DNA from: JAHEAO01 sp041633555
GTDB lineage: Bacteria > Pseudomonadota > Alphaproteobacteria > Rhodobacterales > Rhodobacteraceae
Assembly (NCBI GenBank): GCA_041633555.1
Contig: JBFKFZ010000006.1
Coordinates: 1-64,000 of the forward strand
DNA length: 64,000 bases
Direction: 5' to 3'
In this document: one piece after another, positions 25,012 to 36,642 of the stretch
Layout of the letters: each line of letters begins with the position of its first letter
How positions within the stretch are numbered: the first letter of the stretch is position 1
Notes under the pieces: generated by a model
Seen by the model: only the letters and a program-made list of their open reading frames with translations
The model's database searches: none
What the model was told of the DNA's origin: nothing
Translations under genes and position numbers: made by a program

Positions 25012-26196
25012 TTACTCCGGCGCCAGCCCCAGCCGCGCATGTTCCTGGATCGCGAAGCGGTCGGTCATGCCGGCGACATAATCGAGCACCACCCGGGCCA
25101 ACGCGGTTTCGTCCCGCGCCGCGGCTACAGCACCGCGCCAGTCCTCGGGCAGAAGCTCGGGCTCTGCCATGAACAGCGGAAACAGATCCTCGATCACCTT
25201 GGTCACCCGCGCCCGTTCCGCCATCACCGTCGGGGCGCGGTACATCCGGTGAAACAGGAACGACTTGATCGACTTCAGCTCCATGTAGAGCTTCTTGGAG
25301 AACCGGATCATCGGCTGGCCGAGATGCCTTATGTCCTCGACCGACCCGACGCCTGCGCCGGCCAACCGATTCTCGGCGATGCCGATCACATCCTCGACCA
25401 TCACGCCGAAGACCCGGCGCAAGGCCTCGTGCCGACGCCGCATCGGTTCCAGCCCCGGATAGAGCCGGTCGACCTCCTCGAAGGCCGGGCCGGTCACGGG
25501 CAGATCCATCAGGTCATCCTCGGTGAAAAGCCCGGCGCGCAGCCCGTCATGCAAATCGTGGTGATTGTAGGCGACATCGTCGGCGAAGGCCGCAACCTGC
25601 GCCTCGGCGCTGGGAAATGTGTCGAGTTCCAGATCGTACTGGTTGTTGAACTCCTTGAGCGCGTAGGGCATTTCGTGCCCCTCGACCACGGCATGCGACC
25701 CGGTGGCGAGCGGGCCGGTCACCGGCCCGTTATGCTTGGCCAGCCCTTCCAGCGTCTCCCATGTCAAATTCAGCCCGTCGAAATCCGCGTAATGCCGTTC
25801 CAGCTTGGTGACGATCCGGATCGCCTGCGCATTGTGATCGAAGCCGCCATAGGGCGCCATCAGCACATGCAGCGCATCCTCGCCCGTATGCCCGAACGGC
25901 GGATGGCCCAGATCGTGCGCCAGCGCGACGGCTTCCGCCAGTTCCTCGTTCAGCCCCAGCGCCCCGGCCACGGTCCGCGCCACTTGCGCCACCTCGATCG
26001 AATGGGTCAGCCGGGTGCGGTAATAGTCGCCCTCATGTTCGACGAAGACCTGCGTCTTGTGCTTCAGCCTGCGAAAGGCGCTGGAATGGATGATCCGGTC
26101 GCGGTCCCGCTGAAACGGGCTGCGAAATGTGCTGATCGCTTCGGGATGCTGCCGCCCGCGGCTTTGACACGGGTCGCTCGCATAGGGTTTGGGCAT
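25012..26196 (-). CDS. dgt: Deoxyguanosinetriphosphate triphosphohydrolase-like protein
   Basis: The 394-residue HD-domain enzyme (dGTPase-like) hydrolyses dNTPs to the nucleoside and tripolyphosphate. Visible are FQRDRDRIIHSSAFRRLKHKTQVF, YRTRLTHSIEVAQVAR (metal-binding His), ALAHDLGHPPFGHTGE (HD motif), and FDHNAQAIRIV. ATG 26196 (MPKPYASDP) is preferred over the frame start at 26235 because other dgt proteins begin about here; the upstream region instead holds the divergent Fe-S carrier promoter. Relatives carry it next to argS; here a 6-kb segment separates them. Confidence 0.9.
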   Translation of the reverse strand: MPKPYASDPCQSRGRQHPEAISTFRSPFQRDRDRIIHSSAFRRLKHKTQVFVEHEGDYYRTRLTHSIEVAQVARTVAGALGLNEELAEAVALAHDLGHPPFGHTGEDALHVLMAPYGGFDHNAQAIRIVTKLERHYADFDGLNLTWETLEGLAKHNGPVTGPLATGSHAVVEGHEMPYALKEFNNQYDLELDTFPSAEAQVAAFADDVAYNHHDLHDGLRAGLFTEDDLMDLPVTGPAFEEVDRLYPGLEPMRRRHEALRRVFGVMVEDVIGIAENRLAGAGVGSVEDIRHLGQPMIRFSKKLYMELKSIKSFLFHRMYRAPTVMAERARVTKVIEDLFPLFMAEPELLPEDWRGAVAAARDETALARVVLDYVAGMTDRFAIQEHARLGLAPE

Positions 26197-26275
26197 ATTT
26201 GCCGCCTGTTCTTGTCGCTCTGTCCCTCCCTCCATATATTGCAACAGTGAATGAATCGAAACGTCAGAGTGCGCG

Positions 26276-26608
26276 ATGGACCTGAACCTGCCGCCCAAAG
26301 TGACCTCCCGCGCCTATGCGCGGCTGGCCGAGATCAACGAGGCCACCGGAGAGTTGAAGGCCCTGCGCGTCGCCGTCGATGGCGGCGGCTGCTCCGGGTT
26401 CCAGTATGACATCAAGCTCGACGACCCGGCCGAAGATGACCTGGTACTCGAAGGCGACGGCCAGAAGGTGGTCGTCGACAGCGTTTCTCTGCCATTCCTG
26501 TCGAACGCCACGATCGACTTCACCGAGGAATTGATCGGCGCGCGTTTCGTGGTCGAAAACCCGAACGCCACTTCCTCATGCGGCTGCGGCACGTCCTTCT
26601 CGATGTAG
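26276..26608 (+). CDS. erpA: A-type iron-sulfur cluster carrier (ErpA/IscA-like)
   Basis: The 110-residue protein has the three cysteines of A-type carriers: Cys39 in VDGGGCSGFQY and Cys102/Cys104 in SSCGCGTSFSM. It takes clusters from the assembly scaffold and delivers them to apo-proteins in the cytoplasm. Divergent from dgt with 79 bases between the chosen starts, as in other Rhodobacterales. Subfamily (ErpA versus IscA/SufA) is inferred from context only. Confidence 0.9.
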   Translation: MDLNLPPKVTSRAYARLAEINEATGELKALRVAVDGGGCSGFQYDIKLDDPAEDDLVLEGDGQKVVVDSVSLPFLSNATIDFTEELIGARFVVENPNATSSCGCGTSFSM

Positions 26609-26615
26609 CAGAGGC

Positions 26616-27146
26616 TCAGGCCGGACGGCGTCGGATCCAGGCCAGTAGCGCCAGTCCCGAAAGCAGCATTGCCTCGGGTATCGGAACCGGAATCGGGTTC
26701 ACCTGACCGCGCAACTCGCCCGAGCTGTAATCCGCGGTATGAAGGTTGATGCAAAAGTGACCGTTCAGAAGATCGGCAATTTGCGCGGACGTGATCGTTG
26801 TCGATCCGACGTTAGGGCTGCCGAACCCGCTCAGCGCGCCGTTATCGACCACGACATCGGCATTCGTACCTGGCGGAGCAGGCGAATGGAAATGCAGGCC
26901 TAGGACTGTGCTGGTGATGCCCGACCACATGATTTCCCAGTCCAGAAGCCGGGTATCGGTGTCGATCGTGCCTACCGCAGAGCCCGAGGCAGTCGTCGCG
27001 ACCGGCAGCACTTCCTGCGCGCCTTGATGCGTGGCCGTCCACTTGATCGTCGCAGCCTCGGCCGTCAGAGTCGTCAGGCTGAACGCCGCGGCGAACGCAA
27101 GTTTCCCGGACTTCTTGCGCTCTCCCCGCTGCAATACCGCCAACAT
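26616..27146 (-). CDS. CHRD domain protein with PEP-CTERM-like C-terminal sorting tail
   Basis: The 176-residue protein has a signal peptide ending near AEAA (residue 31), a CHRD domain (WTATHQGAQEVLPVATTASG, VLGLHFHSPAPPGTNADVV, HTADYSSGELRGQV) and a tail NPIPVPIPEAMLLSGLALLAWIRRRPA in which a Pro-rich motif precedes a membrane segment and an Arg cluster, like PEP-CTERM/VPxxA-type sorting signals. CHRD domains occur in secreted proteins. The ATG at 27146 is chosen because it begins just before the signal peptide; an upstream extension adds no recognised sequence. It converges on the Fe-S carrier. Confidence 0.75.
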   Translation of the reverse strand: MLAVLQRGERKKSGKLAFAAAFSLTTLTAEAATIKWTATHQGAQEVLPVATTASGSAVGTIDTDTRLLDWEIMWSGITSTVLGLHFHSPAPPGTNADVVVDNGALSGFGSPNVGSTTITSAQIADLLNGHFCINLHTADYSSGELRGQVNPIPVPIPEAMLLSGLALLAWIRRRPA

Positions 27147-27784
27147 ATACCACGAAAAAGGCGATCGCGCGGCGCGAAAAAATCCACCGCGACGGTTGCC
27201 AGATCGTTGATGCCACAATTTTGCCGTGTTCACCGTTAATGCTGACCGACGGGGGCGCTGCAAGAGAAGAACATTGTGGATTTCATCAACTCGACCTCAG
27301 ACGCAGCAGATGACCAGGACGGCCATGTGGCCTTTGTTCCAACAGTCCAGATCGTCCGGTTTCGCTCACGGCGCCCCGCCCTTCTGAAGCAAAGTGACCT
27401 GGCCGTTCATTCGGTCCGGCGGGCCTTGGGCGCGCCGAACTTGTCGGTTGAGACGCTGGTCGACAGGACGGCCAGCAATGCCTCGCGGATCACCCCGCGC
27501 GCACCGGAAACGGCGCCACAGCCGAAGTTCAGCATCTTCAAGGCGGTCAGCGCTATGCGCGATCATTCCGGCTACCGCCTGCGGCCGGTTCCGGTTGAAG
27601 GACTCCAGAACCGCGCCCAATCCTGACAGGCCTGTTGCCGCCGGCCCTCCTCGTGGTAACTGGCCGGCATGGCACATCGCGTCCTCATATCGCGCCGGGA
27701 CTCCCGCACCTGGCAGACCGTCACGGGCAGTTTGGCCCGCCGGCCCGGCCCTGACGCCTTCCGGCAACGATCCCGTCTCGCTCC
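27147..27784. other. Mostly non-coding stretch between CHRD gene and flavoprotein
   Basis: This 638-base stretch contains only the weak frame at 27276-27626 and no other supported gene. The 27147-27240 part is A+T-richer than its surroundings, consistent with a promoter region for the CHRD gene. No RNA gene, repeat or transposon end was recognised. Confidence 0.45.
27276..27626 (+). CDS. Possible small hypothetical protein (weakly supported)
   Basis: The frame encodes 116 residues from GTG 27276 (MDFINSTSDAADDQDG...), preceded by a purine-rich AAGAGAAG that could act as a ribosome-binding site. The sequence has an Arg-rich middle and resembles no family I know. It could equally be a chance frame in high-GC DNA. 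Confidence 0.3.
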   Translation: MDFINSTSDAADDQDGHVAFVPTVQIVRFRSRRPALLKQSDLAVHSVRRALGAPNLSVETLVDRTASNASRITPRAPETAPQPKFSIFKAVSAMRDHSGYRLRPVPVEGLQNRAQS

Positions 27785-28975
27785 GTGACCGCCAGCTATC
27801 GCACCATCATCCTCGGTGCAGGCGCCGCCGGCCTGCATTGCGCCGCATTCGCCGCAAAGGCCGAGCGCACGCTGGTGATCGACCATGCCAAGGCGGCGGG
27901 CGAAAAGATCCGGATCTCGGGTGGTGGGCGCTGCAACTTCACCAACCTCCATTCTGGTCCCGCGAACTTCCTGTCCGAGAACCCGCATTTCGCCAAATCC
28001 GCCTTCGCCCGCTACACGCAATGGGACTTCATCGACCTCGTCACACGCCACGGCATCCCGTTCCACGAGAAGACACTTGGGCAGCTCTTCTGCGACACCT
28101 CCGCCAAGGACATCATTGCAATGCTCATTACGGAGATGCAGCCCGCCGAGTTGCGGTTGCAAACCTCGGTGACGGAGATCCGAAAAGATAGTGATTTCGC
28201 CCTGACACTTTCGGATGGCAGCCGCCTGAACTGCGAAAATCTCGTTATCGCCACCGGCGGCAAGTCGATCCCGAAGATGGGCGCGACCGGCTTCGGCTAC
28301 CGCATCGCTGAACAGTTCGGCCTGCCGCTGACAGAGACCCGCGCTGGCCTCGTGCCGTTGACTTTCGGCGAGGCTGACATGGCGCTTTTCAAACCGCTCG
28401 CGGGCGTCGCGTTACCTGCTGCGGTCAGTTGCAATGGCGCCCGCTTCGAAGAGGCGCTGCTTTTCACCCATCGCGGCCTGTCCGGCCCCGCGATCCTGCA
28501 GATCTCGAACTACTGGAGGGAACGGGACATGATCAGTGTCGACCTGCTGCCGGGTCAGGACGTGTTTGGAGCGCTGCGCGCCAAGCGCGCCGAGGCGGGC
28601 CGGCGCAACATCTCGACGGTGTTGGCTGACCTGCTGCCCAGCCGCCTTGCTGCCGCTCTTACCGATCACTGGCAGTTGACAGGCAACCTCGCCGACCAAT
28701 CGGACAGCGCCCTGCGTCAGATCGCGGGCCTGCTGACGGGCTGGAAACTGACACCGACCGGATCGGAAGGCTACCGTACCGCCGAAGTGACCCTCGGCGG
28801 CGTGTCGACCGAGGCGCTGGATGCCCGGACCATGGTGACAAAATCGGTCCCCGGCCTTTATTTCATCGGAGAGGTTGTCGATGTTGCGGGCTGGCTTGGC
28901 GGCTACAACTTCCAGTGGGCCTGGTCCTCGGCCCATGCCGCAGGCACGGCCATTGCCGCTGGGGCCAGGGCCTGA
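27785..28975 (+). CDS. HI0933/YhiN-type NAD(P)/FAD-dependent flavoprotein
   Basis: The 396-residue flavoprotein has a dinucleotide-binding loop at its start (IILGAGAAGLHCA), GEKIRISGGGRCNFTN near residue 39 and ATGGKSIPKMGATGFGYRIA, all typical of the HI0933 family of FAD proteins, whose physiological reaction is unknown. The C-terminal GLYFIGEVVDVAGWLGGYNFQWAWSSA motif also fits. The start is GTG 27785. It precedes xthA by 84 bases on the same strand, so the two may share a transcript. Confidence 0.88.
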   Translation: MTASYRTIILGAGAAGLHCAAFAAKAERTLVIDHAKAAGEKIRISGGGRCNFTNLHSGPANFLSENPHFAKSAFARYTQWDFIDLVTRHGIPFHEKTLGQLFCDTSAKDIIAMLITEMQPAELRLQTSVTEIRKDSDFALTLSDGSRLNCENLVIATGGKSIPKMGATGFGYRIAEQFGLPLTETRAGLVPLTFGEADMALFKPLAGVALPAAVSCNGARFEEALLFTHRGLSGPAILQISNYWRERDMISVDLLPGQDVFGALRAKRAEAGRRNISTVLADLLPSRLAAALTDHWQLTGNLADQSDSALRQIAGLLTGWKLTPTGSEGYRTAEVTLGGVSTEALDARTMVTKSVPGLYFIGEVVDVAGWLGGYNFQWAWSSAHAAGTAIAAGARA

Positions 28976-29059
28976 CGAGCTGGCTCTCCAGCCAGAAATT
29001 CCGCCATTGCGCATGCCGCCCGCATCCTTAACCTGACCGCAAGCAACCATCGGACCGCC

Positions 29060-29839
29060 ATGAAGATCGCGACTTTCAATATCAACGGCATCAAGGCCCG
29101 CGCCGAGGCGCTGCCGGCATGGATCGACGAGGCAGAGCCCGACGTCGTGCTGTTGCAGGAGATCAAGTCGATCGATAAGAACTTCCCCCGCGAACTGTTC
29201 GAGGATCGTGGTTACAATGTTGAAACCCATGGACAAAAATCCTTCAACGGTGTCGCGATCCTGTCCAAGCTGCCGCTCGAGGACGTGACCCGGGGCTTGC
29301 CGGGCGACGACGAGGATGAGCAGGCCCGCTGGATCGAAGCCACCGTCATCGGCAAGACCGCGATCCGCGTCTGCGGCCTTTACCTACCCAATGGCAACCC
29401 TGCACCGGGGCCGAAATACAACTACAAGCTGGCCTGGATGGAAAGATTAAGATCGCGCGCCAGTAACTTGTTATCACTTGAAGAACCTGCGCTCATGGCC
29501 GGCGATTACAATGTCATTCCGCAAGATATCGACGCCGCCCGCCCGGAAGCCTGGTGGGAAGATGCGCTCGCCCTGCCGCAAAGCCGGGCAGCCTATCGCC
29601 GGATCATCAACCTCGGATTCACCGACGCGCTCAGAGCCCGCACACAGGCCCCAGAAATTTACAGTTTCTGGGACTATCAGGCCGGCGCATGGCAGCGCGG
29701 TGACGGGATCCGAATCGACCATTTCCTGCTGAGTCCGCAATGCGCCGATCTGCTGCTCGATTGCCAGGTCGACAAACATATCCGCGGCCACGAAAGACCC
29801 TCCGACCATGTTCCGGTCTGGGTGGAACTGGATGCCTGA
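29060..29839 (+). CDS. xthA: Exodeoxyribonuclease III
   Basis: A 259-residue Xth/AP-endonuclease. It has MKIATFNINGIKARA, VLLQEIKS (metal-binding Glu), MAGDYNVIPQDIDA (catalytic Asp-Asn), and RIDHFLLSP and HERPSDHVPVWVEL (catalytic Asp-His). The enzyme cleaves at abasic sites in base-excision repair. ATG 29060 is the first plausible start. Confidence 0.95.
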   Translation: MKIATFNINGIKARAEALPAWIDEAEPDVVLLQEIKSIDKNFPRELFEDRGYNVETHGQKSFNGVAILSKLPLEDVTRGLPGDDEDEQARWIEATVIGKTAIRVCGLYLPNGNPAPGPKYNYKLAWMERLRSRASNLLSLEEPALMAGDYNVIPQDIDAARPEAWWEDALALPQSRAAYRRIINLGFTDALRARTQAPEIYSFWDYQAGAWQRGDGIRIDHFLLSPQCADLLLDCQVDKHIRGHERPSDHVPVWVELDA

Positions 29840-29936
29840 CTGGCGGCGATCCGGGGAACTCGCCACAATGACGGCAAGTTGACTGGCATTCGCGCGGGCG
29901 CAGCCGCTATCTAGGGCATCAGATTGGAGAGTCGCA

Positions 29937-30284
29937 ATGAAACCTGTCTCAATCGTCCTGTCCGTCCTGCTGGCGCTGCCGCCGCTTGTCGTTTCGACGG
30001 TTCAGGCCAAGTCCCAGACCGGCCACTGCCCGCCCGGTCTTGCGAAGAAGAACCCACCCTGCATTCCGCCCGGACAGGCCAAGAAACACGCGCAGCACCA
30101 TCATGTCGGTGACTACCTGCCCTACGGCGCCTATGACCGCGTCTACGATCATTACCGGTACCGACTTCCGCGTCTGCGGCCCGGCGAGGTCTATTACCGC
30201 ATCGGCGACAGCATCGTGCGGATCGACCGCGAAACCCGGGAAATTCTGCAGCTGATCGAGGCCATCGCCAGCGTAACCAATTGA
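29937..30284 (+). CDS. Small exported protein next to uvrA (RcnB-like context)
   Basis: The 115-residue protein has a signal peptide (MKPVSIVLSVLLALPPLVVS, cleavage near VQA-KS), then a His/Pro/Lys-rich segment (HCPPGLAKKNPPCIPPGQAKKHAQHHH) and a Tyr/Arg-rich C-terminus (YRLPRLRPGEVYYRIG, IVRIDRETREILQLIEAI). The His cluster could bind metal, but no function is established. The final residues resemble RcnB-type periplasmic proteins, which is a weak resemblance. Convergent with uvrA, 7 bases apart. Confidence 0.6.
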   Translation: MKPVSIVLSVLLALPPLVVSTVQAKSQTGHCPPGLAKKNPPCIPPGQAKKHAQHHHVGDYLPYGAYDRVYDHYRYRLPRLRPGEVYYRIGDSIVRIDRETREILQLIEAIASVTN

Positions 30285-30291
30285 TCTGGCG

Positions 30292-33150
<2,859 letters not shown>

Positions 33151-33250
33151 CAAGACCCCCGGGGTGAGTGGTTAAGAGATAATTGAAGCGGCGGGACTCT
33201 CCAACCAAAAAATGAGAACATTACATGAACGCGCGCATGGCCGCCCCGGC

Positions 33251-34420
33251 TTAGGCGATACGGCGGCGATAGGCCAGCCACCCTGTCATCACGATGCCGC
33301 CAGCGGCGAGCGGCAGGACAAAAAGATAGACGCCGTGGATGCCGCCTGCCGCGATCAGCGCGGCCAGCAGGGGCGTTCCGATCGTGGTTCCGAGGTTTCC
33401 GAGCTGGGCAATGGCACCGGCGGCATAGGCGCGGTCGTTGTGGCTTTGGTTGAGTTGCGGGATGGATGCGAAGGACGCGCCCTGCACAAGACCCATCGCC
33501 GAGGCGATCAGCAGCGCGGCCGCGAGCGACACGGTCTCGTTGCCCCAGACCGCCCAAAGCATGAGAGCCGAGAGCACGGCAAGGCCGAAACCGAGCTGCA
33601 CGACCGTCACGGCCTGCAGTCGCCCAAGCAGCCACACGCCGAAGGTTAGCGACACGAATATCGAGATCAGCGGCATCGCGGTTGCGGCTGTCACGCGCGT
33701 CGATCCCGTGAATTGCGTCGGCAAAAGCGTCAGCAGCGCCACGTACATCGCCGTGTAGAACACGAAACCCAAGGCCGGGGCGGCGATATTCGGCGAGGAA
33801 TAGATCGCGACATGTTGGCGGGCGAGGATCCGCAGCGACAGCGGAACCGGGTCGGACAGCCTGGCAGCCGGGACCATGCGGATGAGGACAAGCGACATGC
33901 CCGCCATGATCGCGGCATGGGCGAGGAAAAGAGACGGCGTTCCCAGCGCTGAAACCAGCGGCGGGCCCAGCCATGCGGTCAGCGCGAAGGAGACACCGAA
34001 GAAGCTCGACCAGAGCGACATGGCGGCGCCGAAATGCCGGGGGGCGGTGACCCGCGCGATCAGGACCGGACCGGCAACGACGATGCCGAGATGCGAAAAG
34101 CCCTCGACCACGCGGGCGGCCATCATCAGACCGTAGCCCGGCAGGGCGGACTGGACCGCCGACATCAGCGCGCCGAGCGCCAGCGCGCCGACGAGGACCC
34201 GGCGATAGCCGATCCGCTGCACGATCAGCCCCGCGGTTGCCCCGAAAACCAGCCCGACGAGCCCCACGACCGAGACCATCAGCCCGATGCCCGCCCCCGC
34301 ATAGTGCTGGCCGAGCGTGTCGTAGAGGATGGCGATCTTGCCGAACTGCGCCGCCGCCCCAAGGCCGGCCACCCAGAGCATGGCGGCAAGCGGCAGGTTG
34401 GTGCGGGATGCGTCGGTCAT
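33251..34420 (-). CDS. Major facilitator superfamily transporter
   Basis: The 389-residue protein has about 12 hydrophobic segments and the MFS loop motif GLIVQRIGYRRVLVGALALG after segment 2, with a second-half repeat. No substrate-specific motif is apparent; the second segment group contains a long hydrophobic stretch (GFAVLSALMLW). Likely a proton-coupled exporter or importer. It sits between uvrA and lpdA on the minus strand with no evident operon partner. Confidence 0.85.
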   Translation of the reverse strand: MTDASRTNLPLAAMLWVAGLGAAAQFGKIAILYDTLGQHYAGAGIGLMVSVVGLVGLVFGATAGLIVQRIGYRRVLVGALALGALMSAVQSALPGYGLMMAARVVEGFSHLGIVVAGPVLIARVTAPRHFGAAMSLWSSFFGVSFALTAWLGPPLVSALGTPSLFLAHAAIMAGMSLVLIRMVPAARLSDPVPLSLRILARQHVAIYSSPNIAAPALGFVFYTAMYVALLTLLPTQFTGSTRVTAATAMPLISIFVSLTFGVWLLGRLQAVTVVQLGFGLAVLSALMLWAVWGNETVSLAAALLIASAMGLVQGASFASIPQLNQSHNDRAYAAGAIAQLGNLGTTIGTPLLAALIAAGGIHGVYLFVLPLAAGGIVMTGWLAYRRRIA

Positions 34421-34473
34421 GACGGCGCTTCTACCCCGCCACTTTGGGCTCCGCTATCGCGAAGTAGCGACGG

Positions 34474-35868
34474 TCAGAAATGCAGTGCCTGACCATAGGC
34501 GTCGAGCACCGATTCGTGCATCATCTCGGATAGGGTCGGATGCGGGAAGACTGTGTTCATCAGGTCCTGCTCGGTCGTCTCCAGCGTGCGTCCGACGATA
34601 TAGCCCTGAATGAGTTCGGTGACTTCCGCACCGATCATGTGCGCGCCCAGCAATTCTCCGGTATTCTCGTCGAAAACGGTCTTGATCATGCCCTCGGGCT
34701 CTCCCAGCGCGATCGCCTTGCCGTTGCCGATGAAGGGAAACTTGCCGACCTTGACCTTGTAGCCAAGCTCCTTGGCCTTGGCCTCGCTAAAGCCGACGCT
34801 CGCGATCTGCGGCTGGCAGTAAGTACAGCCGGCGATTGATTCGGGACGGACCGGATGCGGGTGCTTGCCCGCGATCAGTTCGGCCACCATCACGCCTTCA
34901 TGGCTAGCCTTGTGCGCCAGCCATGGCGCGCCGGCAATGTCTCCGATGGCATAAAGCCGCTCGACCCCGGTGTGGCAGTGTTCGTCGACAACAACATGGG
35001 TTTTCTCAATCTTCACACCCAGTTCCTCCAGCCCGAGATCTTCCACGTTGCCAACGATCCCGACGGCGGAAATCACGGTGTCGAACTCCTGCTTCTCAGC
35101 CATTCCGCCGATCTCGATATGCGCCGTGACCTTGCCCTTGGCGCGATCGAGCTTCTTGACCGTGGCCTTTTCTATGATCGTCATGCCCTGTTTGACGAAC
35201 TGCTTCTTCGCATGGGCGCTGATCTCGGCATCCTCGACCGGCAGGATCCGATCCATCACCTCGACCACCACCGTCTCGGCCCCGAGCGTGTTGTAGAAAC
35301 TGGCGAACTCGATGCCGATCGCGCCCGAGCCTATGACCAGAAGCTTCTTCGGCATCCGCGGCGGCTTCAGGGCATGGCGGTAGGTCCAGACCAGATCGCC
35401 GTCCGCCTCGAGCCCCGGCAGTTCGCGAGCGCGGGCGCCAGTGGCAAGGATGATGTTCTTCGCGGCCAACACCTCGGTTCCCTTGTCGGTCTTGACGCTA
35501 ACCTTGCCCTTGGCCGAAATCGTCGCCTCTCCCATGAAGACGGTGATCTTGTTCTTCTTCATCAGATGCCCGATGCCGCCGGACAATTGCCCTGCCACGT
35601 CGCGGGAGCGTTTGACCACCGCGTCGAGATCGAACCCGACCGCCTCGGCCTTCAGCCCGAAATCCTTTGCGCGTTGCATAAGGTGGAAGACCTCTGACGA
35701 GCGCAGCAGCGCCTTGGTCGGGATGCAGCCCCAGTTCAGGCAGATGCCGCCCAGGTTCTCGCGCTCAACGATGGCGACTCTCAGCCCCAGTTGCGCGCCA
35801 CGGATCGCGGCGACATAGCCGCCCGGCCCGGCCCCGATTACAACCATGTCAAAGGACTCCGCAGCCAT
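34474..35868 (-). CDS. lpdA: Dihydrolipoyl dehydrogenase
   Basis: The 464-residue E3 flavoprotein reoxidises dihydrolipoamide in 2-oxoacid dehydrogenase or glycine-cleavage complexes. It has the FAD motif VVIGAGPGGYVAAIRGAQ, the redox disulfide GGICLNWGCIP (Cys43, Cys48), the NAD loop VIGSGAIGIEFASFYN, and the C-terminal HPTLSEMMHESVLDA with the catalytic His-Glu pair. Start at 35868 (MAAESFD) has the ribosome-binding site GGGAGTAAGG. No pdh or odh genes are next to it here. Confidence 0.96.
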   Translation of the reverse strand: MAAESFDMVVIGAGPGGYVAAIRGAQLGLRVAIVERENLGGICLNWGCIPTKALLRSSEVFHLMQRAKDFGLKAEAVGFDLDAVVKRSRDVAGQLSGGIGHLMKKNKITVFMGEATISAKGKVSVKTDKGTEVLAAKNIILATGARARELPGLEADGDLVWTYRHALKPPRMPKKLLVIGSGAIGIEFASFYNTLGAETVVVEVMDRILPVEDAEISAHAKKQFVKQGMTIIEKATVKKLDRAKGKVTAHIEIGGMAEKQEFDTVISAVGIVGNVEDLGLEELGVKIEKTHVVVDEHCHTGVERLYAIGDIAGAPWLAHKASHEGVMVAELIAGKHPHPVRPESIAGCTYCQPQIASVGFSEAKAKELGYKVKVGKFPFIGNGKAIALGEPEGMIKTVFDENTGELLGAHMIGAEVTELIQGYIVGRTLETTEQDLMNTVFPHPTLSEMMHESVLDAYGQALHF

Positions 35869-35997
35869 CGCCTTACTCCCGCAGGACATTTCATTCGATG
35901 CGAGGCTATCGTCAGGTCAGGGAATTAGGAAGGCCCGGTTGCTCCCATCCCGAAAGCTGAACGGCGCAGAATGACCAGTTCGGCCACGGCAAACCTA

Positions 35998-36573
35998 TCA
36001 GGCGGCCTTCAGGGCCTCGATCGTCGCGCCATATCCGCCCTGCTCGATGAATTCGGCCTCGTGAGGCGTGGTTTCCCGTGACAGGGCCTCGTTGCGATAG
36101 GGGAACCGACCGAACCGCCGGATGACTTCGCGATGCGCCTTGGCATGCAGAAGGTTGCTTTCTCCCGCTTTCGGCATCCGCGTCAGCATAAGCCGGACGC
36201 AGCGGTCCTGATCGCACAGGTTCTCGGAATGCATCAGCGGCATGTAGAAGAACTGCCGCGCCGGTTCGTCAATCCTCAGGTCCCAGCCGCGGGCAATGGC
36301 GGATTTCGCGACCGCCCGTGCGGCCCGGTCCGTGGCAAAGGACATGTTCGTGCCGCGGAACATGTTGCGCGGAAGCTGATCGGTCAGGATCAGATAGGCC
36401 AGCGTCCCGGTCGGATACGTCAACCAGAGACTGTAGGCTCCATCGCGTGCTGCCTCCCAACTGGCCTCGAACCGGTCCCGGATCTGCTGGTCGCGGTCTT
36501 CCCCACCCTTGTACCAGCCTTCAGGTCCGATCTCATCCAGCCAAAAAGCCAGAACGTCTTCAGGGTTCGACAT
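35998..36573 (-). CDS. DUF924 family protein
   Basis: The 191-residue protein (from ATG 36573, MSNPEDVLAFWLDE) has the DUF924 (YcaD/TPR-like all-helical) pattern: WYKGGEDRDQQIRDRF, GTLAYLILTDQLPRNMFRGT, DRAARAVAKSAIARGWD, PLMHSENL and HREVIRRFGRFPYRN. The family's activity is not established. An N-terminal extension to 36639 lacks support. It stands alone between lpdA and an MFS gene; in relatives it is often close to lpdA. Confidence 0.85.
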   Translation of the reverse strand: MSNPEDVLAFWLDEIGPEGWYKGGEDRDQQIRDRFEASWEAARDGAYSLWLTYPTGTLAYLILTDQLPRNMFRGTNMSFATDRAARAVAKSAIARGWDLRIDEPARQFFYMPLMHSENLCDQDRCVRLMLTRMPKAGESNLLHAKAHREVIRRFGRFPYRNEALSRETTPHEAEFIEQGGYGATIEALKAA

Positions 36574-36642
36574 GACACCCTCCTTCTCGGTGCGCCCCCC
36601 AGACAATCCGAGAGTCGTCATTAATTGATGTTTTGGCAAGAC

